From: Bacilli bacterium
Lineage (GTDB): Bacteria > Bacillota_I > Bacilli_A > RF39 > UBA660
NCBI GenBank assembly: GCA_017542465.1
Contig: JAFXXB010000012.1
Location: 1 to 64,000 of the forward strand
Length of the DNA stretch: 64,000 bases
Direction: 5' to 3'
The notes beneath the pieces were generated by a model. It did not search any database and had not been told where the DNA came from. It saw only the letters and a program-made list of their open reading frames with translations. Below are positions 33,142 through 41,568 of this stretch, in pieces. Each line of letters opens with the position of its first letter. The first letter of the stretch is position 1. The translations under genes were made by a program, and so were the position numbers.

Positions 33142-33651
33142 ATGGCTTACGAAAGAAAAGTGCTAAGAATAGCTGCTGAATTTGAAGAAATATGTATTCA
33201 AGAATTTGAATACTTTGGATGGGAGTTAGAATCTTCACAAGATTGTTATGAAGAATATGAACAAGTTGAATATGATATTGCATTTCAACCTTGGTTAGTT
33301 TCATATTCTAATTCATATGTTAAGTTGATACTTAAGAGAAATACAAGTATGAAACATTATGATGAACTAGTAGAACTTGAAAACAAATATTTTGCTGATA
33401 AACAAATGAGTCTGGACTATGATGAAAAAGCTAAATTTGGTGGAGGCTTTATTGCATTAATAGTATTCTCATTCTTATTTGCACTTGTATGTTTAGTTGT
33501 AAATATTATAGGAACAATTATATTTGCTGCAATTGGTATTTTAATAATTGTATTAAGAAAGAAAGCATGTAAGAAGAATCAAGAAATAGCTGATTGGGCT
33601 TTAGATGAAATGGCTCATTGCATAGTTGATGCTGAAGATTTATTAAAGTAA
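33142..33651 (+). CDS. membrane protein with two-helix hairpin, unknown
   Basis: 169 residues. A soluble N-terminal domain of about 95 residues (ending ENKYFADKQMSLDYDEK) precedes a hydrophobic hairpin (about 103-126 and 128-143) and a helical C-terminus. The arrangement puts both soluble parts on the same side of the membrane, probably the cytosol. No family is recognised. A candidate operator overlaps its promoter. Confidence 0.6.
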   Translation: MAYERKVLRIAAEFEEICIQEFEYFGWELESSQDCYEEYEQVEYDIAFQPWLVSYSNSYVKLILKRNTSMKHYDELVELENKYFADKQMSLDYDEKAKFGGGFIALIVFSFLFALVCLVVNIIGTIIFAAIGILIIVLRKKACKKNQEIADWALDEMAHCIVDAEDLLK

Positions 33652-33670
33652 TTAATAATTAGATTTATTG

Positions 33671-33698
33671 AACAAGGATAAAAATCCTTGTTTTTTTA
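33671..33698 (+). terminator. intrinsic terminator
   Basis: AACAAGGAT (33671-33679) pairs with ATCCTTGTT (33684-33692), followed by a run of T. Confidence 0.8.
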
Positions 33699-33784
33699 TT
33701 TTTTTTACTATTTTTTTTCGAGATTTGAGAAGTTTTCGTTAATAAGAATAGTAGAAGGGTAGAAAACACTAAGGAGGTGAGAAT

Positions 33785-34411
33785 GTGAAAATTAACAAGA
33801 GATATTATGTGTATGTTGGTGTAATAGCTATATTAATTGTTGGTATTATATCTATTAATATGTTATCTAATGATAACAATAGTATTAATAGTAATATTGC
33901 TTTATATGATGAAACTATAACTACAAAGGAAGTAGTTAAGGAAGACGGCTTTTATGTAGATATAAAAGGTGCAGTTAAAAAGCCAGGTGTTTATCAAGTT
34001 ACAGCAGATATGATAGTAAATGATCTTATAAAGCTAGCTGGTGGATTAAATAAGAATGCATATACTAAAAATATTAATTTAGCTTCTAAGTTAAAAGAAG
34101 GAATGGTTGTATATATTTATAATAAAAGTGAAATAAATAATACGACAAATAAAATAGTAAATGATATTACTTGTACTACTGAAGTAATAAAATATGATGA
34201 GAAAACAACAACTGAAGCAAGTGGTCTAATAAATATTAATACAGCATCTAAAGATGCACTCATGACTTTAACTGGTATAGGTGAATCAAAAGCTATAGCT
34301 ATTATTGAATATAGAAATAAAACACCATTTAATACTATTGAGGATATTATGAATGTATCAGGAATAGGAGAGTCAGCATTTGCTAAGATTAAAAGCAATA
34401 TTACAGTATAG
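33785..34411 (+). CDS. comEA: competence DNA-binding protein ComEA
   Basis: 208 residues. The N-terminal membrane anchor (about 9-27) leads to an SLBB domain (FYVDIKGAVKKPGVYQV ... KEGMVVYIYN) and a C-terminal double helix-hairpin-helix (INTASKDALMTLTGIGESKA ... IMNVSGIGESAFAKIK). ComEA binds incoming double-stranded DNA outside the membrane during transformation. The start is GTG behind a perfect AAGGAGGTGA. It overlaps comEC by 32 bases. No TATAAT is seen upstream, so a different sigma factor is possible. Confidence 0.92.
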   Translation: MKINKRYYVYVGVIAILIVGIISINMLSNDNNSINSNIALYDETITTKEVVKEDGFYVDIKGAVKKPGVYQVTADMIVNDLIKLAGGLNKNAYTKNINLASKLKEGMVVYIYNKSEINNTTNKIVNDITCTTEVIKYDEKTTTEASGLININTASKDALMTLTGIGESKAIAIIEYRNKTPFNTIEDIMNVSGIGESAFAKIKSNITV

Positions 34412-36389
34412 TAATATATTGTTATACATTTTAATTGTAATAATAGTATTATCATTAATAAGATGTAATATACCTCATACAAGCAAATATGATATAAGTG
34501 ATACTTTAATAGAAGGAATAATAATCGATAAAAAGAAAGATAATGATAAGATATCATTTATTATTAAAGGTAAAGAGAAGATTAAGTGTACATATTATTC
34601 GAATGATATTGATAATTTAGAGTTAGGCATTAAGGTAAGATTAACTGGTACATTAAATGAACCTATGAATAATACAATAGCTAATACATTTAATTATAAA
34701 AAGTATTTATATAATAATCATATTTATTATGTTATGAATGTTGATAATATAGAAGTTATTAATAACAAGTCTAATTTATTATATAGGATTAAAAATATGA
34801 TAATTAATCATATTAATTCATATAAATCTAAAGGTTATATATCAATGTTTATTATTGGTGATAAATCATTACTAGATGATGGAATATATAATCAATATCA
34901 AAGATTAGGTATATCTCATATATTTGCGATATCAGGTATGCATATATCTATATTAAGTATGATATTATTTAAACTGTTATATAAATTAAAAGATAAGTAT
35001 AAATATATAATAGTAATATTATTCTTACTATTCTATATGTTCATAACTAATTATTCACCATCTGTTTTAAGATCATCAGTTATGTTTATTTTGTTATTCA
35101 TTAATAATGAATATGATTATAGTTTAGATACTATAAAAGTATATTATTTATCTATATCAATATTATTATTAATTAATCCTTTTCTTTTATATAATGTTGG
35201 TTTCTTATATTCTAGTATTATTAGTTATACACTTATAAGATATGGATATATCATACATGGTAATAAGTTGATTAGTTTATTAAAGATATCTATTATATCT
35301 ATGTTGGTATCATTACCAATTACTATTAATTCTAATTATGAAATAAATATATTATCACCAATTAATAATCTATTATTTGTTTCTTTAATAAGTACTATTA
35401 TTTATCCATTTAGTTTATTAACATTTTTGATTAAACCATTAGATAATATATTTTATTTATTAATGAAGTTAATAGAAGTGATAGCTAATTATTCTTTAGT
35501 ATTTAATATAATTATTCCTAAGATTAATATTGTATTTATAATTATTTATTATTTAATTCTTTATATATTCTTAAATACTTATAATAAAAAGTATTTAATT
35601 GTATTAATAACATTGTTATTTATAAATAAATATAAATATTATATTGATAGCAGTTATTATGTGACGTATTTTGATGTTGGACAAGGTGATTCGTCAGCTA
35701 TTATATATAAAGATAAAGTAGCCTTAATTGATACTGGAGGTAAAGTAAATAGTAATTATTTATATACAGATAATATTATTAAATATTTAAAATCAATAGG
35801 CCAGGATAATATAGATACTCTTATTCTTACGCATGGTGATTATGACCATATGGGAGAAGCTATTAATCTAGTAAATAATTATAAAGTAGAGAAAGTAATA
35901 TTTAATTGTGGAGCTTATAATGATTTAGAAAAAGAATTAATTAAAGTATTAGATGATAAACATATTAATTATTATTCATGTATTAATAATCTTGATAATA
36001 TGTATTTCTTACAAACTAAAATATATGATAATGAAAATGATAATAGTAATGTAATAATCACAGAACTAAATGGTTATAAATTTATGTTTATGGGAGATGC
36101 GAGTATAACTACAGAAAAAGAAATACTAGATAAATATAACTTATCTGATATAGATGTATTAAAAGTAGGACATCACGGAAGTAAGACAAGTTCAAGTATT
36201 GAATTTATTAATGAGATAAATCCTAAATATTCAATTATTAGTGTTGGCAAAAATAATAGGTATGGTCATCCAAATAAAGAAGTGTTAAATGTATTAGTTA
36301 ATTCTAAAATATATAGAACCGATCAAGATGGAAGTGTTATGTTTGAAATTAAAAGTAATAAATTAAAGATTGAAACATGTAGTCCTTAG
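34380..36389 (+). CDS. comEC: competence DNA channel ComEC
   Basis: 669 residues, complete though somewhat short. An N-terminal OB-like region is followed by the membrane 'Competence' domain with about ten spans, including GISHIFAISGMHISIL, the hallmark of ComEC. The C-terminal metallo-beta-lactamase domain starts at YFDVGQGDSSAI; HGDYDH (485-490) and VGHHGSKTSSS are intact. ComEC passes single-stranded DNA into the cell; the MBL part may degrade the other strand. The start is TTG at 34380 behind AGGAGAG, inside comEA. No in-frame ATG lies nearby. A decayed copy of its 3' end lies at 38000-38193. Confidence 0.92.
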   Translation: MLRLKAILQYSNILLYILIVIIVLSLIRCNIPHTSKYDISDTLIEGIIIDKKKDNDKISFIIKGKEKIKCTYYSNDIDNLELGIKVRLTGTLNEPMNNTIANTFNYKKYLYNNHIYYVMNVDNIEVINNKSNLLYRIKNMIINHINSYKSKGYISMFIIGDKSLLDDGIYNQYQRLGISHIFAISGMHISILSMILFKLLYKLKDKYKYIIVILFLLFYMFITNYSPSVLRSSVMFILLFINNEYDYSLDTIKVYYLSISILLLINPFLLYNVGFLYSSIISYTLIRYGYIIHGNKLISLLKISIISMLVSLPITINSNYEINILSPINNLLFVSLISTIIYPFSLLTFLIKPLDNIFYLLMKLIEVIANYSLVFNIIIPKINIVFIIIYYLILYIFLNTYNKKYLIVLITLLFINKYKYYIDSSYYVTYFDVGQGDSSAIIYKDKVALIDTGGKVNSNYLYTDNIIKYLKSIGQDNIDTLILTHGDYDHMGEAINLVNNYKVEKVIFNCGAYNDLEKELIKVLDDKHINYYSCINNLDNMYFLQTKIYDNENDNSNVIITELNGYKFMFMGDASITTEKEILDKYNLSDIDVLKVGHHGSKTSSSIEFINEINPKYSIISVGKNNRYGHPNKEVLNVLVNSKIYRTDQDGSVMFEIKSNKLKIETCSP

Positions 36390-36401
36390 AAAGGAGTAAA
36401 T

Positions 36402-37292
36402 ATGAATTATTATAATGAGATAAAAAATGAATTAATAAACAATGAAATTAATAGAAAAGTTAAGAATTATTCAATTAACAAAAGTGATTTAAATTCTTAC
36501 TATAATGTTGGAAAAATATTAAATGAAGCTGGTAAGCATTATGGTGAAGGAATAATAAAAGAGTATTCACAAAAATTAAAATATGATTTAAATAAAAATT
36601 ATAGTGTTAGATTATTATATAGGATGTTAAAATACTATAATTTTGTATCAGAAGAAAAAATGCCGACACTGTCGGCAAAATTATCATGGAGTCACTACGA
36701 CGAAATTTTAAGATTTGATGATATAAACAAAATTGCATTTTATATTAAAATTAGTGAGCAGCAAAATCTATCAGTTAGGCAGCTAAGAGAAAGAATAAAG
36801 TCTAATGAATATGAGAGATTGCCAGAATCTACTAAGAATAAATTGATAAAGCAAGATGAATCTAATGTTGTTGACTTTGTAAAAAATCCAATTGTAATTA
36901 GAAATGGTAATAAATATGATATATTTTCAGAAAAGGTATTACAAAAATTAATATTGGAAGATATACCTTATTTTTTAGAAGAACTGGGGGAAGGTTTTAC
37001 TTTTATTAAAAATGAATATAAAATCAAGATTGATGATAGATATAATTATATTGATTTACTTTTGTATAATATTAAATATAGATGTTATGTAGTAATAGAA
37101 CTAAAAGTGACTGAACTAAAGAAAGAACATACTGGTCAAGTAATGACTTATATGAATTATATTGATAAGAATGTTAAGACTGTAGAAGAAAATGATACTG
37201 TTGGAATCATTATTTGTAAACAAGATAATGAATATGTTATAAAATATTGCTCGGATAATAGGATTATTGCTAGAGAATATGAATTAGTATGA
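36402..37292 (+). CDS. YhcG/DUF1016-type PDDEXK nuclease protein
   Basis: 296 residues. The N-terminal helical DUF1016 region contains MPTLSAKLSWSHYDEILR, a family hallmark. The C-terminal half is a PDDEXK nuclease domain with D218 (NYIDLLLYN) and E233-x-K235 (VIELKV), so the active site is intact. YhcG proteins are widespread, often mobile and found near restriction-modification genes; a defence or recombination role is suspected. A perfect 17-bp GC-rich palindrome lies within the LSAKLSWSH-coding part. It follows comEC by 12 bases with its own SD AAAGGAG, and ends in TGA, which is also part of the next promoter. Confidence 0.87.
   Translation: MNYYNEIKNELINNEINRKVKNYSINKSDLNSYYNVGKILNEAGKHYGEGIIKEYSQKLKYDLNKNYSVRLLYRMLKYYNFVSEEKMPTLSAKLSWSHYDEILRFDDINKIAFYIKISEQQNLSVRQLRERIKSNEYERLPESTKNKLIKQDESNVVDFVKNPIVIRNGNKYDIFSEKVLQKLILEDIPYFLEELGEGFTFIKNEYKIKIDDRYNYIDLLLYNIKYRCYVVIELKVTELKKEHTGQVMTYMNYIDKNVKTVEENDTVGIIICKQDNEYVIKYCSDNRIIAREYELV
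36661..36677. repeat. perfect GC-rich palindrome inside the YhcG-type gene
   Basis: TGCCGACA-C-TGTCGGCA: 8-bp arms with a 1-nt centre. It uses codons (CCG, CTG, TCG) that are otherwise nearly absent from the gene, so the DNA sequence itself may be under selection. Confidence 0.6.
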
Positions 37293-37298
37293 TACAAT
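37290..37298 (+). promoter_or_regulatory. extended -10 promoter element overlapping the TGA stop
   Basis: TGATACAAT begins with the stop codon of the YhcG-type gene and lies 19 nt before the ATG at 37318. Confidence 0.5.
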
Positions 37299-37317
37299 AA
37301 TTACAGGATGTGATAAT

Positions 37318-37938
37318 ATGTTTGAACAAGAAATTAATGAATTAGAAAATATGGAATTATCTGAAGATTTTACAATTTTAAATGGAAGTGTTCCAATATT
37401 ATTTTCTGCTCCTCATACCATGGAACAAGTAAGAGAAGATGGAAGTATGAAACCTAGAGAAACATTTACAAAAGCAATTGTAATGTATTTAAATAAATAT
37501 AGTAATATTTATGCAATTGTTAAAAATACTGATACGGGTATTGATTCAAATAGAAACAATTATGATGATTATAATGTAGAAATAAGAAGATTGATAAAAG
37601 ATAAAAATATAAAATTAGTAATTGATTTACATGGCGCATCTAAAGATAGAAATTTTGATGTTGAATTTGGAACATTAAATAATTTATCAGCAGATTATTC
37701 AACAATAAAAGAACTGGAAGAAGCGTTTATCGAAAATGGTATTACTAATATTGATAATAATAATCCATTTAAAGGTGGTGCAATAACACAAGGAATATAC
37801 TCATTAGATGATGTAGATGTTATTCAAATCGAAATCAATAGTAAATATAGAGACTATAACAAACTAATAGAGTTAGAAAAAATTATTCAATCATTACAAA
37901 ATTTTATTAAACAATATAATGATTATATTAATAGATAA
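37318..37938 (+). CDS. N-formylglutamate amidohydrolase-like protein
   Basis: 206 residues, short for the family. VPILFSAPHTMEQVREDG (about residues 25-42), TDTGIDSNRNNYDDYN and VIDLHGAS match the zinc-binding landmarks of N-formylglutamate amidohydrolases. These are related to M14-type carboxypeptidases and cleave an amide bond next to a carboxylate. QIEINSKYRDY near the end supplies the usual Glu. No histidine-degradation genes are nearby, so the real substrate is unclear. It has its own promoter and terminator. Confidence 0.75.
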   Translation: MFEQEINELENMELSEDFTILNGSVPILFSAPHTMEQVREDGSMKPRETFTKAIVMYLNKYSNIYAIVKNTDTGIDSNRNNYDDYNVEIRRLIKDKNIKLVIDLHGASKDRNFDVEFGTLNNLSADYSTIKELEEAFIENGITNIDNNNPFKGGAITQGIYSLDDVDVIQIEINSKYRDYNKLIELEKIIQSLQNFIKQYNDYINR

Positions 37939-37967
37939 GAAGTTGTATATTACAATTTCTTTTTTTG
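37938..37967 (+). terminator. intrinsic terminator
   Basis: AGAAGTTGTA (37938-37947) pairs with TACAATTTCT (37951-37960) with one G.T pair, followed by seven T. Confidence 0.7.
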
Positions 37968-37999
37968 TTTGGATAATTCGACTTACTATTTGAAAATCA

Positions 38000-38193
38000 C
38001 CTCATGGGGATTATGACCATATGATTGACATTGCATATGTACTAAATAATCAATATCTGTTGGAAAGAATAATAAATATGGACATCCAAATAAAGAAGTA
38101 TTAAATAATTTAAGTAAAACAAATATATATAGAACAGATATAGATGGTAGTATTATGATTAAAATTAAGAATAATAAAATATATATGTTATGA
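38000..38193 (+). pseudogene. decayed 3' end of a second comEC-like gene
   Basis: Two fragments in different frames match the comEC C-terminus. The first (38000-38055) encodes PHGDYDHMIDIAYVLNNQ, corresponding to THGDYDHMGEAINLVNN. The second (38053-38193) encodes SVGKNNKYGHPNKEVLNNLS and onward to a TGA stop, matching the last 45 residues of ComEC with several changes. The region between them is deleted and the joint shifts frame; upstream stop codons are present. This is a clear remnant, not a gene. It lies 1.6 kb after intact comEC, on the far side of the nuclease and amidohydrolase genes. Confidence 0.8.
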
Positions 38194-38199
38194 TATAAT
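38191..38199 (+). promoter_or_regulatory. extended -10 promoter element
   Basis: TGATATAAT begins at the old stop codon of the comEC remnant and lies 19 nt before the ATG at 38219. Confidence 0.55.
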
Positions 38200-38218
38200 A
38201 CAAGCAGGAGAGATAGTT

Positions 38219-38623
38219 ATGGTAATTGAAAGAAGAATCAAACTTAAAGATAAACATTATTATTTAGGAATTGAATTAAAATATGATGAGAATAAATTGT
38301 TGAATAAAGTAGATGGTAGTCATTTTGATATGGGTGATTTGAGCATTATGATTGAAACTTTTGAAGAAGAATTAAAAGAATCAGATATAATGTTATATGA
38401 TGATCTAGCTTGGTATATGAATGATATTTTATATTTATATGATAGATTTCCTTTTGTTAGTTATATTAAAGATGTTATATATGGACAAGATGGAAATATA
38501 GCTTGTTATGGTTGTATAAATAAAGATGAAATAGAAGAATACATAAAGGCACATAATATTGAAATGAATAGATGGGATAAAAAGAATTGCACATGTCCTT
38601 TATTATATGAGGAAAATAAATAG
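38219..38623 (+). CDS. unknown small protein
   Basis: 134 residues, no signal or membrane span. The N-terminus is beta-rich (MVIERRIKLKDKHYYLGIELKYD). The middle is acidic and helical, and the C-terminus has four Cys (ACYGCINKDE and NCTCPLL), possibly a metal site. I do not recognise a family. SD GGAGAGA precedes the ATG. The next gene starts 11 bases downstream. Confidence 0.6.
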   Translation: MVIERRIKLKDKHYYLGIELKYDENKLLNKVDGSHFDMGDLSIMIETFEEELKESDIMLYDDLAWYMNDILYLYDRFPFVSYIKDVIYGQDGNIACYGCINKDEIEEYIKAHNIEMNRWDKKNCTCPLLYEENK

Positions 38624-38634
38624 GAGAAATTAAT

Positions 38635-39009
38635 ATGATTTATAGTATAGGAATGTTAGTAAAGCATTTTAAAGGAACTAACCTTTTAGAAAAAAATATT
38701 TATAGAATTGAAGCATTAGGAGTAGATGGTAAAGATATAGATGAATCAGCAATCTCTTACACAGGCGATGGTGAATTATCAACTGCAACTAATCTAGTAG
38801 TATATAGTAATATATTTCAAGAAAATAAAATGTTCTGTAGAGAATATGAAGATATTTCTTCAGAATTATCTGATGAAAAGAAGAATGCTTTTAATCAAAC
38901 TATAAAAGTACAACCTTTAACTGAAGAAGAAATAGAAATAGTTAATAATCCTGAATTTATACAAAGTAAAAGTGAGTTTGTAGCTCAAAAGTTTTCTAAA
39001 AAGATGTAA
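38635..39009 (+). CDS. DUF1653-like protein
   Basis: 124 residues. YSIGMLVKHFKGTNLLEKNIYRIEAL and VVYSNIFQENKMFCREYEDI match the short beta domain called DUF1653 (KGxxY...VVY...E). The function of that family is unknown. The protein has an extra acidic C-terminal helix. It is coupled to the gene before it by an 11-base gap and a GGAG site. Confidence 0.65.
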   Translation: MIYSIGMLVKHFKGTNLLEKNIYRIEALGVDGKDIDESAISYTGDGELSTATNLVVYSNIFQENKMFCREYEDISSELSDEKKNAFNQTIKVQPLTEEEIEIVNNPEFIQSKSEFVAQKFSKKM

Positions 39010-39037
39010 TCATAATATAGATTTAATTAATAATACA

Positions 39038-39139
39038 ATGTCTACGGGTACAATAACAAAATATTTAGATGATGAACATTTTGAAAAAATAAAATCATAT
39101 TACAAAAGTGAGAAGGAAAAAGATGAGATTAATAATTGA
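39038..39139 (+). pseudogene. short gene fragment
   Basis: A 33-codon open frame (MSTGTITKYLDDEHFEKIKS and onward to TGA) without a Shine-Dalgarno. The preceding in-frame codons also read sensibly (HNIDLINNT). It overlaps the start of the next gene. It looks like the tail of a lost gene; the family is not recognised. Chance cannot be excluded. Confidence 0.3.
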
Positions 39140-39557
39140 TGATGTTTTAAATGATGAATTAGTTGAGTATTTATCTAAACAAGATGGAATAGAAAATGTT
39201 AAAAAAGAGAAAGATGGTTATTATACAGTTTTAATTATGGATATAAATGATAAAATATATCCTGAATTAATTTATAAGCATGTGGCATTATTTAATGATT
39301 ATAAATTATCTATGTTAATTGCATTTGATAAAGAAACTGAAGGTAAATATAAAACATTAAACTATAGAGTTGATGATATTTGCTGTGAATATTGTTATAG
39401 AGCTTTTGTTGAAAGTTGCTATAACAATGAACATATCAAATCAGTTAAATCAGATGCTGACTTTTCTAAATCTGTATTTGAAGTAAATTTCATAATAGAA
39501 TATGATGAAGTTTACTGTGAAGATAAATTAATTGATTTTTTAGATAAACATAAATAA
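39123..39557 (+). CDS. unknown protein with C-terminal HMA-like domain
   Basis: 144 residues. The N-terminal half (MRLIIDDVLNDELVEYLSKQ ... PELIYKHVALF) is a small alpha/beta unit. The C-terminal half, from NYRVDDICCEYCYRAFVESC to an ending in FIIEYDE, resembles a heavy-metal-associated fold with CxxC (CEYC). Metal binding is inferred; HMA proteins usually bind Cu, Zn or other soft metals. ATG at 39123 follows GAGAAGGAAA. A terminator follows; no metal transporter is adjacent. Confidence 0.5.
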   Translation: MRLIIDDVLNDELVEYLSKQDGIENVKKEKDGYYTVLIMDINDKIYPELIYKHVALFNDYKLSMLIAFDKETEGKYKTLNYRVDDICCEYCYRAFVESCYNNEHIKSVKSDADFSKSVFEVNFIIEYDEVYCEDKLIDFLDKHK

Positions 39558-39571
39558 TAGTAAATAGAATT

Positions 39572-39600
39572 AAGTTATTGTAAACCAATAACTTTTTTTA
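39572..39600 (+). terminator. intrinsic terminator
   Basis: AAGTTATTG (39572-39580) pairs with CAATAACTT (39586-39594), followed by T. Confidence 0.8.
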
Positions 39601-39642
39601 TTATTTTAATGATATACTTATAATAACGGAAGGATGGTATAT

Positions 39643-39894
39643 ATGGCTTTTGATACACCTAAGAATGGATGGGAAGGTATTAAAAATATAATAGAAGGAG
39701 CATATGAACAAGATGTTGATGTGAATTCTGCTCAAATGACTGAAGAGGCACAAGAAATAAATAATATAGTAAATAGTATGTCAGTGCCAGAAGAACAAGA
39801 AGAACCTAAACAAGTAGTAGATATGAGAAAATGGCGAAATAGTATATTTGCTCAAGATGATGATATAGAAATGCCTAAACCTAAATCATTATAA
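39643..39894 (+). CDS. small acidic unknown protein
   Basis: 83 residues, acidic and largely disordered, with one short helix (GWEGIKNIIEGAYEQ) and a C-terminal MRKWRNSIFAQDDD. There is no membrane span or Cys. The family is unknown. ATG at 39643 follows GGAAGG; an ATG inside that motif was rejected. It has its own TATAAT and terminator, so it is probably a real gene. Confidence 0.55.
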   Translation: MAFDTPKNGWEGIKNIIEGAYEQDVDVNSAQMTEEAQEINNIVNSMSVPEEQEEPKQVVDMRKWRNSIFAQDDDIEMPKPKSL

Positions 39895-39896
39895 TT

Positions 39897-39922
39897 AATA
39901 ACCTCTTATAGGTTATTTTTTT
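39897..39922 (+). terminator. intrinsic terminator
   Basis: AATAACCT (39897-39904) pairs with AGGTTATT (39910-39917), followed by T. Confidence 0.78.
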
Positions 39923-39983
39923 TCAAAATCATTTTAATAGATTAATATATATAGTATAATAATCAGTAGGGTGTGAATACAAC

Positions 39984-41537
39984 ATGAAGGACATTTTAAA
40001 AACGGTAAACAAAAAATCAATTATTCTAAGCACTTTATATAAAAACATAATTAATATATGTTGGTTTTCATTTGGAATAATAATGTTATTATTTTTAAAT
40101 GATGTATTTAATAAAGAGAGATTTGTTATTCTAATATTATCTTTATTTATAATATATGTTATTAAAACTATCTTTGATCATTTTTATAAGAAAGAAGTTG
40201 AGAAGGGATTTTATTCACTTAAACATTCATCTGAAATGTATTATTTCAGAAAGTTAGAAAAACTAGATCCTTCATCTTTAGAACATATTGATAAAGAATA
40301 CTTAGGAAATAAGATATTAGAAATATCTTATAATCTTAATAAGATAGTAAGTGACTTATTTGAATATTGTTTACCATTTGTTATAGGTATGGTTATATAT
40401 ATGGTTGTATTAACTCAAATAAATATATTCTTACCTATAATTACTTTTGTTCTTATTCTTTCTTTATTATTTTATGAATATAAAAAATATGAAGATGAAG
40501 AAGCTACAAACTATAATGATTTACTTAAAGATTTTGTATTTAAATTAACTGATATAAGAATGTTAAATTGTTTTTCTTTCTGTGCAAAGAAATTAGATAA
40601 ATCAGATAATAATATATGTATATTAAGAAATAAGATTAAATATGATTTAGTATATGATATAGCATCTATGATAATATTACTAGTTGCTATTATTCCATCT
40701 ATATTTATTCTTAAAAATGTAGTAGATATATTAGGTGTATTATCATTCTTTACTTTGATGGCTATAGGATTAAAAGACTTAATGTATTCTATTGTACCTA
40801 CAATAAAGAATATTAAGAGATACAAGAGAAATAAGATTATATTAGAAGAATATTTATCTAATACAATTCAAGAAAAACATATAAATGAATGGAAGAAGAT
40901 AAATATAAAGGGTGCAAACTTTATATATGAATCTGGTGTTGAAATAAAGATACCTAACTTTGAATTTAATAAGGGTGAAAATATTTCTATACTAGGTGCT
41001 GCAGGAATGGGTAAATCAACATTACTTCATATACTATCAGGTATGTATAGATTAAATGAAGGATTTACATATGTAAATGATAAACAAACTAATGCATCTA
41101 TAGATTCAATGTATATTACAAGAAGTACTAAAATGTTTAAAATATCATTGAGAGATAATTTGTTATTAGATAATAAGATGAGTGATGAAGATTTATTAAA
41201 ACTATTAAAAGAAATAGATGTTATGGAATGGTATGAAGGTTTAAATGATGGACTAGATACTATTATAGATATCAACTATATTAATTTACCTGATCAAGTA
41301 AGAGAAAAACTAAACATTTTAAGAGGTGTTATATCTGATAAAGAAACATTATTACTTGATGAGCCAACATATGATTTAGATATTGAAAGTGAAAAAATAA
41401 TTGCAAACATGATTAAGAAGTATTGGAAGAAAAAGAGTTATATAATTGTTACTCATAGACCAATATTTACAACTATATGTAAGAAGCATTATTTCATGAA
41501 GAATCATCAACTATTAGAAAGTGAACCATTGTTATAG
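39984..41537 (+). CDS. degenerate ABC-transporter-like protein (fused permease and ATPase)
   Basis: 517 residues. The membrane domain has about five to six spans (first 290 residues). In the ATPase domain Walker A is intact (GAAGMGKS, about 338-345) and Walker B is LLLDEPTYDLD (near 460). The signature is lost: LPDQVREKLNILRG stands where LSGGQxxR is expected. The Q-loop region (YITRSTKMF) lacks Gln, while the switch His in THRP is present. It therefore probably cannot hydrolyse ATP in the normal way and may act with another subunit. A normal heterodimeric exporter follows within 31 bases, which suggests a three-part system (inference). Confidence 0.75.
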   Translation: MKDILKTVNKKSIILSTLYKNIINICWFSFGIIMLLFLNDVFNKERFVILILSLFIIYVIKTIFDHFYKKEVEKGFYSLKHSSEMYYFRKLEKLDPSSLEHIDKEYLGNKILEISYNLNKIVSDLFEYCLPFVIGMVIYMVVLTQINIFLPIITFVLILSLLFYEYKKYEDEEATNYNDLLKDFVFKLTDIRMLNCFSFCAKKLDKSDNNICILRNKIKYDLVYDIASMIILLVAIIPSIFILKNVVDILGVLSFFTLMAIGLKDLMYSIVPTIKNIKRYKRNKIILEEYLSNTIQEKHINEWKKINIKGANFIYESGVEIKIPNFEFNKGENISILGAAGMGKSTLLHILSGMYRLNEGFTYVNDKQTNASIDSMYITRSTKMFKISLRDNLLLDNKMSDEDLLKLLKEIDVMEWYEGLNDGLDTIIDINYINLPDQVREKLNILRGVISDKETLLLDEPTYDLDIESEKIIANMIKKYWKKKSYIIVTHRPIFTTICKKHYFMKNHQLLESEPLL

Positions 41538-41568
41538 ATGGTGCTTTTTCTATTTTTAGGAGGTATAT

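Noticed and set aside
34117-34557. Minus-strand open frame of 146 codons
   Set aside because: It is opposite the well-supported comEA/comEC junction and its composition is that of an antisense shadow.
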